Assembly (NCBI GenBank): GCA_023257195.1
Contig: JALRCU010000032.1
Location: 45,545 to 109,544 of the forward strand
Direction of reading: 5' to 3'
Source of the DNA: Holophagaceae bacterium
GTDB taxonomy: Bacteria > Acidobacteriota > Holophagae > Holophagales > Holophagaceae
Length of the DNA: 64,000 bases
The notes under the pieces are model-generated. The model saw only the letters and a list, made by a program, of their open reading frames with translations, made no database searches and had not been told where the DNA came from. The first letter of the stretch is position 1, and every line of letters starts with the position of its first letter. Position numbers and translations under genes: made by a program. Positions 26,824 through 35,380 of this stretch are shown piece by piece.

Positions 26824-28584
26824 ATGTCCAAACTACTCAATACCATTAAAGGCAAGGCCCCTAAAAAGATGGGTAACCTTACCGTGCTTGACGGTTCTCT
26901 ACTCGAGGACCACACCCCAGAAACGAATGAGTTTCTTGAGGCCCTCTCGGGTGAAGCCCGGGGCCTTCGTGAAGACCAACTCGTCACCGGTCACGTGGTG
27001 GATATTCGTGGCAAAGATGTCATCATTGACGTCGGTTACAAAGGGACGGGCACCGTTAACCTGGATGAATTCAATAATCCTGACGGTACTAGCACCCTCG
27101 CCGTAGGCGATGTGGTGGAAGTCCTCTTGGAACATCTAGAAGATGCTAACGGCAACGTTCGTATCTCCAAAGAACGTGCTTCCAAGATGAAAGTCTGGGA
27201 TGAAGTTGAAAAAGCTTTCAAGGAAAACATGACTGTCACTGGTACCGTGGTCGAAAAAGTCAAAGGGGGCCTCAGCGTGGATATCGGTATCCGCGCCTTC
27301 TTACCCGGATCTCAAGTCGATACCAAGCCGGTTCGTAATTTAGATCCCTATTTGGGTAAACAATTCGACATGAAAGTCATTAAAGTCAACCGACGACGCG
27401 GCAATATCGTCTTGTCCCGTAAGGTTTTTATGGAAACCATCAACGCCACCCTTAAGGGAGAGACCCTTCTCACCCTCGAGGAAGGCAAACTGGTTGAAGG
27501 TATTGTAAAAAATATTACTGAATACGGCGCTTTTGTAGATCTAGGTGGAATTGATGGGCTCTTACATGTCACCGACATGTCATGGGGCCGTCTTAATAAT
27601 CCAGGAGAAATGTTCCAAATCGGAGACAAGGTTGAAGTCGCTATCTTGAAATACGATAAGGAAACCGAACGCGTCTCTTTGGGATATAAACAAAAATTCC
27701 CTGATCCTTGGCTCTCCGTGCAAGATCGATATCAAGTTAATGCCACCGTCAAAGGAAAGATCGTCTCCATTACGGATTACGGCGCCTTTGTGGAACTTGA
27801 ACCAGGTATTGAAGGACTAGTCCACGTCTCCGAAATGTCTTGGACTAAGAAGATCAAATCAGCCAAGGGTATGGTAAATCTAGGGGATCAAGTGGAAGCC
27901 GTGATTCTAGGTATCGATTTCGATAATCGCCGTATTAGCCTTGGTATGAAACAAATTACCACTAATCCTTGGCTTGAATTAGCTGAGAAATATAAACCTG
28001 GCATGTCTGTGACGGGAACCGTTCGCAACATTACTGAATTTGGTGCTTTTGTGGAGCTAGAAGAAGGCATTGATGGTCTCGTGCATGTCTCGGATTTTTC
28101 CTGGACAAAGAAGATCAAGCATCCGGGTGAAGTTGTCAAGAAGGGAGACAGTCTCACGGCCCAAGTTCTAAGTCTCGATCCCGAGGCACAACGGTTAAGT
28201 TTGGGTGTAAAACAACTCGAACCCAATGTTTGGGAAATCTTCTTCAATGCTCATCATGTAGGCGATGTTCTAACGGCTCCCATCGTCCGTCTCACGGACT
28301 TTGGTGCCTTTATCGATCTCGGTTCGGGTATAGAAGGGTTGGTCCACGTGACCGAGCTATCGGAGAATTCCGTTCAGGATATCAATACTGAATTCCAAAT
28401 CGGTCAAGAACTCACGATGAAGATTGTAAAACTTGACCCTGAAGAACATCGCATTGGTCTCTCCGTCAAACAGATGAAAGAGGGTAGTACTTCTTCCCCA
28501 ACGGAAGATGAAAATGCGAAGTTAAGACTTGAACCCTTCAAGAAACCAACACTTGGAGATGCGTTCAAAGAACTCGACCTCTAA
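26824..28584 (+). CDS. rpsA: 30S ribosomal protein S1
   Basis: A 586-residue protein with six S1 RNA-binding domains. Domains 1 and 2 (QLVTGHVVDIRGKDVIIDVG; MTVTGTVVEKVKGGLSVDIG) are the ribosome-binding, degenerate ones. Domains 3-6 each carry the classical GAFVDLGG-like core (EYGAFVDLGGIDGLLHVTDMSW and relatives). It helps the 30S subunit bind and unfold mRNA. The ATG at 26824 follows AGAGGTGG at a good distance; a GTG three codons earlier is less likely. A strong terminator follows. Confidence 0.96.
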   Translation: MSKLLNTIKGKAPKKMGNLTVLDGSLLEDHTPETNEFLEALSGEARGLREDQLVTGHVVDIRGKDVIIDVGYKGTGTVNLDEFNNPDGTSTLAVGDVVEVLLEHLEDANGNVRISKERASKMKVWDEVEKAFKENMTVTGTVVEKVKGGLSVDIGIRAFLPGSQVDTKPVRNLDPYLGKQFDMKVIKVNRRRGNIVLSRKVFMETINATLKGETLLTLEEGKLVEGIVKNITEYGAFVDLGGIDGLLHVTDMSWGRLNNPGEMFQIGDKVEVAILKYDKETERVSLGYKQKFPDPWLSVQDRYQVNATVKGKIVSITDYGAFVELEPGIEGLVHVSEMSWTKKIKSAKGMVNLGDQVEAVILGIDFDNRRISLGMKQITTNPWLELAEKYKPGMSVTGTVRNITEFGAFVELEEGIDGLVHVSDFSWTKKIKHPGEVVKKGDSLTAQVLSLDPEAQRLSLGVKQLEPNVWEIFFNAHHVGDVLTAPIVRLTDFGAFIDLGSGIEGLVHVTELSENSVQDINTEFQIGQELTMKIVKLDPEEHRIGLSVKQMKEGSTSSPTEDENAKLRLEPFKKPTLGDAFKELDL

Positions 28585-28603
28585 TCGGGTGGTTTTTCTC
28601 CTC

Positions 28604-28633
28604 AAAAAGAGGCCCTCGGGGCCTCTTTTTTTT
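28604..28633 (+). terminator. Rho-independent terminator after rpsA
   Basis: A perfect stem GAGGCCC-TCG-GGGCCTC at 28609-28625 is flanked by A and T runs and followed by a run of eight T residues. It lies 20 bases after the rpsA stop. Confidence 0.92.
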
Positions 28634-28674
28634 AAACTCTATAATAGTAATAAGCAGACCGAGATCTTCGCACC

Positions 28675-29166
28675 GTGCAACCACAACAAATACAAAAAAA
28701 GATTCTGTATTCACTCGCCTCCTATGAACGTATTCTGCAAGCGTCTTCAGAGGAAGCCTTCACTTGCCCCCCTGAATCAGGAGGATGGTCGCGCAGTCAA
28801 GTCTTTAGTCACGTTCTAGGAGTTCACGGATGGATTTTGGCCAGGATAGAAGATTGGCCCACAAAGACCCGTGAGCAGACTAAGTCTCAATCTTTAATTG
28901 TGTACTTAATTTTTTTCTTTGGCACTTTGGGACCCAAGAAGATTAAAGCGCCCAAGGTAGTTCAAGATGAGGTCCGTATACTATCTAAGGAAGAAGCATC
29001 CGAACTTCTAGATAAGTTCAAAATGCAACTCAATAAAGTAACACCTCTTCTAGACTTGATTCCTTCGAATCGAGGCTGGGATCATCCGATGATGGGGTTT
29101 CTGACTATTAATCAATGGTACCAACTAATCGAGATACACAGCCGACATCACGAAAAACAACTATAA
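28675..29166 (+). CDS. DinB-like helical-bundle protein
   Basis: A 163-residue protein that resembles the DinB/YfiT-like four-helix fold. The segments ESGGWSRSQVFSHVLGVHGWILARI (first metal-binding His candidates) and IEIHSRHHEKQL at the C-terminus fit the usual three-histidine metal site. A hydrophobic stretch (LIVYLIFFFGTLG) in the middle is unusual. Functions in the superfamily range from thiol transferases to unknown, so no reaction is assigned. The start is GTG with a weak ribosome site. It is isolated between the rpsA terminator and leftward genes. Confidence 0.7.
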   Translation: MQPQQIQKKILYSLASYERILQASSEEAFTCPPESGGWSRSQVFSHVLGVHGWILARIEDWPTKTREQTKSQSLIVYLIFFFGTLGPKKIKAPKVVQDEVRILSKEEASELLDKFKMQLNKVTPLLDLIPSNRGWDHPMMGFLTINQWYQLIEIHSRHHEKQL

Positions 29167-29181
29167 CTAACCTTTTACAAC

Positions 29182-29385
29182 CTAAAAGCGAATTGGATTC
29201 CTCGGGAAGAAGTACATAAGCCACCCCAACAATAGCCCAATCCCAATAAGTCCGAACCAGTATTTGATAATACTTTTTTTGGTACGTTCAAAGCGCTGCG
29301 TCGGAGTTAGAAGTCCCATGATCATAGCGATACCTGTACCCATGATGATGAAATGAAGCAGGTGAGAAGAAAAAAAATTGGTCAT
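29182..29385 (-). CDS. Small two-helix membrane protein
   Basis: A 67-residue protein with two hydrophobic helices (LLHFIIMGTGIAMIMGLL and YWFGLIGIGLLLGWLMYFF) separated by a basic loop (RFERTKKSIIKY). I do not recognise the family. AGGATAAGG lies directly before the ATG, and it starts 3 bases after the clpX stop, so it is the downstream partner of clpX in a leftward operon. Expression is credible; the role is unknown. Confidence 0.6.
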   Translation of the reverse strand: MTNFFSSHLLHFIIMGTGIAMIMGLLTPTQRFERTKKSIIKYWFGLIGIGLLLGWLMYFFPRNPIRF

Positions 29386-29388
29386 GCC

Positions 29389-30633
29389 TTATCCTGCAAC
29401 AGAAATAGAATCGGGAGGGAGCCCGAGGACCATTTCAACGTGCTTGCGAGTGATACGTAAAGGTTCTTTTTTTTCTCGAGCTTTAGAAGGTAGTTCATAC
29501 ATAGGCTCTAAAAGAATTTGCTCTAAGAGCGAACGAAGACCTCGAGCTCCTAGCTTGCGAGCCATCGCTTGATGGGCAATCGCTTCGAGGGCGCCTTCTT
29601 CGAAGCTTAATTCAACATCATCCATGTCCAAAAGTTTGATAAATTGTTTTGTAATTGCATTCTTAGGCTGAGTCAAAATACGCACAAGGGCCTCGCGATC
29701 GAGCGCTTCCAGTGTTGCAACCACAGGTAAACGGCCTACTAACTCAGGAATAAGACCAAACTTAATAATATCTTCGGGCTCGACGAGGGGCAGGAAATCT
29801 TCGAGCGACTCTTTGGAACTAGGGGTGGATCCAAAGCCAACGGCTTTCGCTCGAATACGTTGTTTAATGGTGTCTTCAATACCACCAAAAGCTCCTCCGC
29901 AAATGAAGAGAATATTGCTGGTATCCACTTGAATAAATTCTTGATGAGGATGTTTACGTCCCCCCTGTGGAGGAACATTGGCTACCGTCCCCTCAATAAG
30001 TTTGAGGAGAGCCTGCTGAACACCCTCGCCACTCACGTCTCGGGTAATCGATGGGTTCTCGCTTTTTCGGCCTACTTTATCAATTTCATCGATAAAAACA
30101 ATGCCTTTTTGGGCACGATCAATATCATAGTTTGCCGCTTGGAGTAATTTGGTAAGAATGTTCTCCACATCCTCTCCCACATAACCTGCTTCCGTCAGAG
30201 TGGTTGCATCAGCCATCGCGAGCGGCACATCTAATATTCGGGCAAGGGTTTGTGCTAATAGAGTTTTACCGGTTCCGGTAGGTCCAATGAGTAAGATGTT
30301 AGATTTTGCCAATTCAACGGCATTCACTGAAGTTTTGAGAGGGTTGAGGATGCGTTTATAGTGGTTGTAAACCGCTACCGAGAGACGTTTCTTGGCGCTT
30401 TCTTGACCAATCACGTATTCATCAAGATAAGCTTTAATTTCTTTAGGTCGTGCGAGTTTGGCCTCATGTTTCACCGGTATCTTTTCGGCTCGAGACATCT
30501 TGATTTGAAGTTGACCTGCCTCAATGCACTCATCACAGATGAACGCCTCGGGTCCTGCAAGAAGTTGGGCCACCTCAGTATCGGGTTTCCCGCAGAAAGA
30601 ACATGTTTGATTTCTTTTAGATGACTTGGTCAT
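29389..30633 (-). CDS. clpX: ATP-dependent Clp protease ATP-binding subunit ClpX
   Basis: A 414-residue unfoldase that feeds substrates to ClpP. The N-terminal zinc-binding domain has CSFCGKP...FICDECIE (residues ~11-36). The AAA+ module follows, with Walker A GPTGTGKT near residue 117, Walker [10 protein letters not shown], and the ClpX-specific [16 protein letters not shown] and [10 protein letters not shown]. The pore and sensor regions are intact. clpP and tig are not beside it, unlike the common tig-clpP-clpX order. greA lies 12 bases upstream. Confidence 0.97.
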   Translation of the reverse strand: MTKSSKRNQTCSFCGKPDTEVAQLLAGPEAFICDECIEAGQLQIKMSRAEKIPVKHEAKLARPKEIKAYLDEYVIGQESAKKRLSVAVYNHYKRILNPLKTSVNAVELAKSNILLIGPTGTGKTLLAQTLARILDVPLAMADATTLTEAGYVGEDVENILTKLLQAANYDIDRAQKGIVFIDEIDKVGRKSENPSITRDVSGEGVQQALLKLIEGTVANVPPQGGRKHPHQEFIQVDTSNILFICGGAFGGIEDTIKQRIRAKAVGFGSTPSSKESLEDFLPLVEPEDIIKFGLIPELVGRLPVVATLEALDREALVRILTQPKNAITKQFIKLLDMDDVELSFEEGALEAIAHQAMARKLGARGLRSLLEQILLEPMYELPSKAREKKEPLRITRKHVEMVLGLPPDSISVAG

Positions 30634-30645
30634 GGTGACCTCAGT

Positions 30646-31122
30646 TTATTTTTTAAGATCGTGGACGGTTTTAAGTTTGACAATTTCTAGACTAAGAGTG
30701 CCTCTCGGAATCGTCACACGGACTTCATTACCTTCTTCCTGTCCGACGAGTGCCATACCCACTGGAGAGGAGATCGATAGATAATCTTTATGATCCTCGG
30801 ACAGCTCTTCCGGTAAAACAAGTTTGTAGACTTTTTTCTCGTTGGTATCGAGATCAAGTACTGTTAATTCAGAACCATAGGCAGCCTTATCTTTAGGCAA
30901 GCGACTCGTGTCTAAAGATGAAATCTCCGTGATACGTTTTTCGAGGGCGACGACTTTGGATTGATACATATCGCGCTTTGCAAGGGCTTGTTCATACTCG
31001 GCATTTTCGGAGAGATCCCCTTGGCCTGCCGCACGAGAAATTTCTTGAGGAATCTCATTCAATAGAGATTGCTTTAGCTCCCGTAATTCAGATTCAAGCT
31101 TGGCTAAGACGTGCTTGGGCAT
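30646..31122 (-). CDS. greA: Transcription elongation factor GreA
   Basis: A 158-residue Gre factor that rescues backtracked RNA polymerase by stimulating transcript cleavage. The N-terminal coiled-coil tip carries the acidic catalytic motif GDLSENAEYEQA near residue 35. The C-terminal FKBP-like domain includes SPVGMALVGQEEGNEVRVTIP. AAGGGGA precedes the ATG. It is upstream of clpX in the same leftward run and follows a terminator-like hairpin. Confidence 0.93.
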   Translation of the reverse strand: MPKHVLAKLESELRELKQSLLNEIPQEISRAAGQGDLSENAEYEQALAKRDMYQSKVVALEKRITEISSLDTSRLPKDKAAYGSELTVLDLDTNEKKVYKLVLPEELSEDHKDYLSISSPVGMALVGQEEGNEVRVTIPRGTLSLEIVKLKTVHDLKK

Positions 31123-31142
31123 GGTGTCCCCTTGAAATGATA

Positions 31143-31160
31143 GAGCCCCGCAGGGGGCTC
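31143..31160 (-). terminator. Terminator-like hairpin between the lpxL-like gene and greA
   Basis: Inverted repeat GAGCCCC/GGGGCTC with a four-base loop. On the minus strand it lies just after the acyltransferase stop, but the following T-tract is poor (CTCTATCATTT), so it may only attenuate transcription into greA. Confidence 0.55.
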
Positions 31161-31164
31161 CGAT

Positions 31165-32127
31165 TTATATGGACTTACTCAATTCTACCCACTCCTTGGG
31201 CGGAAGGGGAGAGAGGCCTGGATCTTGTGGATTTGGGCGGGTTTTAAAGCGATTATGCAGCCAAAACCACCATCGGGGATCCCGATGGATTTGAGCCTCA
31301 AGCAATCGTGTCATGACTTGAGTTGCGACCCAAGTATCTCGATCGGCGTCTCCCGAGTTTGGAATCCGGACCAATGGCTGAAACTGGACCTGGATACGAC
31401 CCTGATCCATCCAACTAAAGACCGGAAGGATGGGAATTTGGTATTTGGTGACTAAAGCTCCTGCTGAGGGATGCGTAGAGGCCCATTGGCCCAGGAATTT
31501 AACAAAAATTCCCCCGCCTAAGCCATCTTGATCAAGCAGGAATCCAACTCCACAACCTTCCTTAAGGACCTTGATAGATTCTCGCAGGGCGCCGTCCTTT
31601 AAAATAACCCGATTACCCATACGAGTTCGAAAATCTATACTGATTTTTTCAAGCAATGGATTATCAAGCGCACGACCAATCACATATAGGGACCGACCCT
31701 CTGCACTTTGAGCCAAGGCAATGGCTTCCCAGTGACCATAGTGGCCTGTCAGTTGAATGAAGCCTTTACCTTCCCTCTGGGCTTCATCGAAATATTCCAA
31801 GCCACGGATATGAACCCACTGTTGTAGTTCCTCTCTAGAAGCGTGTCTTAATTTAATCAAGCTTAAAAAGAATGATCCGTAGTGCGTGAACGTATGCCGA
31901 GTGAGCCCATCTATTTGCTTTGAAGTTAAGGAGAGATTCGAGGACCTTAAATTACGCCGAACCACTCGACGATGACGAGCATCCAAGGCCCAGAAAAGCA
32001 ACCCAACCATCTCCCCAAGAGTCAAAATTAAATTCCAAGGTAACGCGGCTAAGATACCATCCAACGCTCTAAAGAGGGCGTATTCGAGACGATAGCGAAA
32101 ACGGATTTTTGTTTTAGCAAGAGTCAT
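31165..32127 (-). CDS. Lipid A biosynthesis acyltransferase-like protein (LpxL/HtrB family)
   Basis: A 320-residue inner-membrane acyltransferase of the LpxL/LpxM family, which adds secondary acyl chains to lipid A precursors from acyl-ACP. The catalytic motif is HYGHWE in QLTGHYGHWEAIAL near residue 130, the family block LLDQDGLGGGIFVKFLG is near residue 205, and there is an N-terminal membrane anchor (LPWNLILTLGEMVGLLFWAL). Which chain it adds is not certain. It follows the amino-acid permease by 14 bases. Its presence argues for a lipopolysaccharide-bearing outer membrane. Confidence 0.87.
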   Translation of the reverse strand: MTLAKTKIRFRYRLEYALFRALDGILAALPWNLILTLGEMVGLLFWALDARHRRVVRRNLRSSNLSLTSKQIDGLTRHTFTHYGSFFLSLIKLRHASREELQQWVHIRGLEYFDEAQREGKGFIQLTGHYGHWEAIALAQSAEGRSLYVIGRALDNPLLEKISIDFRTRMGNRVILKDGALRESIKVLKEGCGVGFLLDQDGLGGGIFVKFLGQWASTHPSAGALVTKYQIPILPVFSWMDQGRIQVQFQPLVRIPNSGDADRDTWVATQVMTRLLEAQIHRDPRWWFWLHNRFKTRPNPQDPGLSPLPPKEWVELSKSI

Positions 32128-32141
32128 GAAAAAGGTGGGGA

Positions 32142-33758
32142 TTAAGCCCTACCAAAAGTTAGATAAGCCCAAATAAGCGTGGGGATCAACGTGAGCACAG
32201 CAACCCTTACTAAGGTCATGTTGATAGATTTTCTCTCAGCGGACTCGGAGGCCATTTTCGAATGTCGCCAACCATAGCATGCATAGATTAATAGACCCGC
32301 TTCCATCCAAAGCATAAGTCGAATCCACGTGTCATGGGGCAAGTTAAACATAAGCCATGCACAAAAGCCTGCGCCGATTAGCCCAATGACCCATGGAGCC
32401 GGCACTTTGAAAGGACGTTCAACATGAGGATTTGTAATACGAAGTATCGGAACACCAATACAAACCAAAAGGAAGGCTAATAGCGTACCAATGCTGACTA
32501 ATTCTCCAACAAGTCCGAGAGGCATGAGACCTCCACAAATCGCCACAAAAAGTCCCGTGAGAATTGTTGCTGTATGTGGGGTTCCATGTTTAGGGTGGGC
32601 TTTATTGAACCAAGGCAGAAGGCCATCTTTACTCATGGCATAGAAGATACGGGTTTGACCCAACATCATTACCAAAATGACCGATGTAAGACCTGAGATG
32701 GCACCAATTTTGACGGCACTACTTAGAAAAGATCCTACCGCTGGAGACCAGCTGCGAAGCTCGACAATCTTATCGATACCAACACCCATAGGAGCCGCTA
32801 CGTTGAGTTGTTTATAATTCACAACACCTGTTAAAACCAGGGAGATCAAAATATATAGAATGGTACAGATCACTAGGGAAGCCAGGATGCCGATCGGGAG
32901 ATCACGTTTGGGGTTTTTAGCTTCTTGCGCTGTTGTGCTGACGGCGTCAAAGCCGATATATGCGAAAAAGACCACGCCGGCAGCCGTCAGTACTCCGCCG
33001 TTACCCCAGCCAAAACGACCGTTTTCTGCAGGAGGAACGAGGGAGCCAAGGCCGGTGGCATTGGGGTTAACGTTGAGATTATTCATGTCAATAACTGATA
33101 AACCTAAAATAATGATGGTGACCACGATGGCCACTTTTATGATCACAATGACATTGTTGAGCTTTGCACTCTCTTGGACACCGCGATAAAGAACAGACGC
33201 TAAGGCCAAGGCCACAAAGGATGCGGGGATATTCCAAATACCTCGCGCCATAGTGCCATCATTAAGCATTACATTGGTCCAGGGGCCTGCGAAAAAACGT
33301 AGAGCAAAATCACCAAGATGAATATCAAAATTTTTGAGAATCGATTGAAGATACCCTGACCAAGCAATACTGACAGTCACGGCACCAAAAGCGTATTCTA
33401 AAATCAAATCCCAACCAATGAGCCAGGCAATAAATTCCCCCATGGTGGCATAAGAATAGGCATAGGCTGAGCCTGCAACCGGTATCATAGCTGCCATTTC
33501 GGCATAACAAAGTCCCGCAAAAGCGCAAAGAATTCCACCAAGTATGAAACTGTAAATAATACCCGGTCCCGCATAGGTCGCCGCGGCGGTTCCGGTGAGA
33601 GAAAAGATACCGGCACCAATAATCGCTCCGATGCCTAGCATGGTCAAATTAAAAGCTCCCAAATGGCGCTTGAGGGTTCCTTGGGAACTTTCTACATTAG
33701 GATCATTAGCTTCACGAAGAATTCGATCAAGATCTTTTTTAACCAGTAGTTCAGACAT
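32142..33758 (-). CDS. APC-family amino acid permease (cationic amino acid transporter type)
   Basis: A 538-residue transporter with about 12-14 membrane helices. The first helix carries the substrate-binding glycine motif GIGAIIGAGIFSLTG near residue 42. FAYIGFDAVSTTAQEAKNPKRDLPIGI near residue 270 is typical of the CAT (SLC7A1-like) group. The C-terminus has the extra helices of that group. The substrate is probably a basic or branched amino acid, but this cannot be read from sequence. CGAGGAG precedes the ATG. It is divergent from the membrane acyltransferase gene. Confidence 0.88.
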   Translation of the reverse strand: MSELLVKKDLDRILREANDPNVESSQGTLKRHLGAFNLTMLGIGAIIGAGIFSLTGTAAATYAGPGIIYSFILGGILCAFAGLCYAEMAAMIPVAGSAYAYSYATMGEFIAWLIGWDLILEYAFGAVTVSIAWSGYLQSILKNFDIHLGDFALRFFAGPWTNVMLNDGTMARGIWNIPASFVALALASVLYRGVQESAKLNNVIVIIKVAIVVTIIILGLSVIDMNNLNVNPNATGLGSLVPPAENGRFGWGNGGVLTAAGVVFFAYIGFDAVSTTAQEAKNPKRDLPIGILASLVICTILYILISLVLTGVVNYKQLNVAAPMGVGIDKIVELRSWSPAVGSFLSSAVKIGAISGLTSVILVMMLGQTRIFYAMSKDGLLPWFNKAHPKHGTPHTATILTGLFVAICGGLMPLGLVGELVSIGTLLAFLLVCIGVPILRITNPHVERPFKVPAPWVIGLIGAGFCAWLMFNLPHDTWIRLMLWMEAGLLIYACYGWRHSKMASESAERKSINMTLVRVAVLTLIPTLIWAYLTFGRA

Positions 33759-33875
33759 CTTTTCGCTCCTCGAAAGGGTTAAAAACTAATAAATTCAATG
33801 TAGCAGTTTAGACGTGGAAACCCAAGCCGAAAGGACTCCCTGAGGCCCCTAGTGAGGGTTAGACTTTGAATTTTA

Positions 33876-33890
33876 TGTCTTTTTAAGACA
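33876..33890. promoter_or_regulatory. Short palindrome in the permease/acyltransferase divergent gap
   Basis: Perfect inverted repeat TGTCTT-TTT-AAGACA, 38 bases before the ATG of the rightward gene. It shares the CTTTTTAAG core with the suf palindrome but has different outer bases. It could be an operator or chance; no clear -10 element lies beside it. Confidence 0.3.
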
Positions 33891-33927
33891 CCCTAAGACT
33901 TAGAACTTCTCTCTACTGGAGTTACTC

Positions 33928-35373
33928 ATGGTCAATACCTGGTCCGATCGAATTCCATCCCGTCGTTCCGAATGGGTTGATCTTTTGAGGGGCTTAGCCG
34001 TTATCGTCATGATTGAGGTCCATGCCACCAATGTTTGGTATGAAGGAACCGTTCCTGCTTGGTTGAATTTCATCAATGGGCTCGTGGCTCCGAGTTTTCT
34101 CATGTGTGCAGGTTTTAGCATGACACTCTCGACTTTTCAAACCGATGATTCCTTGCGTTCTTTTAAGGAGGTTCTTCCTCGATATGGTTTCATTCTCTTA
34201 TGCGCTTATCTTCTTCATGCTCCTGGTCTAGCGCTTGCGCAGTGGACCGTTCTTAGTACACCGCAACTTTTTCGAGAACTTTTTAAGATTGATGTTTTAC
34301 AATGCGTGATTTTCTCCTTACTAATTCTTCAAGGTCTCGCTCGTTGTATTCGCCATCGTAGTATTTTTGGATATACAGCTCTCATCCTAGGAATTGCTAT
34401 TGCATGGTTTTCTCCCTACCTCTGGATCACCGGATTTGGCGAATGGCTCAGCTTACCTGTGCGAGGCCTCTTCAATGGAATTTCAGACCGAGGTGTTACT
34501 GCACTTTTCCCCCTGTTCCCTTGGTTCGCTTTTGTGGCGTTTGGAAGTGCCCTTGGCGCTCTTTACGCGTCCTGTCGAACAGATATCCATGAAGACCAAT
34601 CTCGATGGAGTGAATCAACTTTTATCTATGTCCTAGTTGGTGTCGGTTTAGTGATTTGGTTATGGGGACAATGGCAAAAAGACACTTGGTTATGGACTGG
34701 AACATGGGTCACTGATTCGAAAGGTATCGAGAGATTAAACGGTTGGACACGCGGGGAACTTTATGCCCTTTATAATCAAACCCTACCCAGTGTTATGGAG
34801 CGGTTAGGTTGGGTATTTATGATCGGAGGCTTCTTGGGATTTATTAAATCGCGCTGGAATCAGTGGAAGCTCTTTTCACTCCTTGATATTGTGAGTCGAG
34901 AATCTCTTTTGGTATATATTTTACATTTGCAAATTATTTTTGGAATTTTACTTTACCCTTTTATTTCTAATCTTACAGGGTGGGGTTGGTATTCCCAGAA
35001 TGAATGGGGGACTATGGTGTTCATCATCGTCATCATTGCCATCAACCTTGTAGCCGCTGCGCAATGGCATAAAATCAGAAAACAACCCTCAAGGATGCGT
35101 CGACTTCAGTTCCAAGGATTGTCAATCTTGTTGGTTTGGTTTTTAGTAGGTCATTGGTGGACCTACCTCTACTATCTTAAAAGTCCCGAACTCGCGACAG
35201 AACCCTACCCATTTCTTAATGCCGCTCGAATCCGGAAGGGGCTCGCTCCTACCTCAGATGGTATGGCACTCAATGAGGAGGAATTTAGAAGAGAAATGGA
35301 GCGACGGGGTAAGGTCTATCCTGAAGCAACGTTGAAAAAGAAACTTGAAATTATTCGAGGCCGGCAACCCTAG
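33928..35373 (+). CDS. Multi-pass membrane acyltransferase-like protein (DUF1624/HGSNAT type)
   Basis: A 481-residue membrane protein with about ten helices. The N-terminal SEWVDLLRGLAVIVMIEVHATNVWY is the typical first-helix signature of DUF1624 / heparan-alpha-glucosaminide N-acetyltransferase-like proteins, with RG and a following His that could take part in transmembrane acetyl transfer. A charged ~60-residue C-terminal tail (RRGKVYPEATLKKKLEIIRG) is probably cytoplasmic. The next gene, an anchored glycosidase-like protein, starts 7 bases after its stop, suggesting they act on the same surface or periplasmic glycan. Specificity is unknown. Confidence 0.75.
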   Translation: MVNTWSDRIPSRRSEWVDLLRGLAVIVMIEVHATNVWYEGTVPAWLNFINGLVAPSFLMCAGFSMTLSTFQTDDSLRSFKEVLPRYGFILLCAYLLHAPGLALAQWTVLSTPQLFRELFKIDVLQCVIFSLLILQGLARCIRHRSIFGYTALILGIAIAWFSPYLWITGFGEWLSLPVRGLFNGISDRGVTALFPLFPWFAFVAFGSALGALYASCRTDIHEDQSRWSESTFIYVLVGVGLVIWLWGQWQKDTWLWTGTWVTDSKGIERLNGWTRGELYALYNQTLPSVMERLGWVFMIGGFLGFIKSRWNQWKLFSLLDIVSRESLLVYILHLQIIFGILLYPFISNLTGWGWYSQNEWGTMVFIIVIIAINLVAAAQWHKIRKQPSRMRRLQFQGLSILLVWFLVGHWWTYLYYLKSPELATEPYPFLNAARIRKGLAPTSDGMALNEEEFRREMERRGKVYPEATLKKKLEIIRGRQP

Positions 35374-35380
35374 GTCCAAG

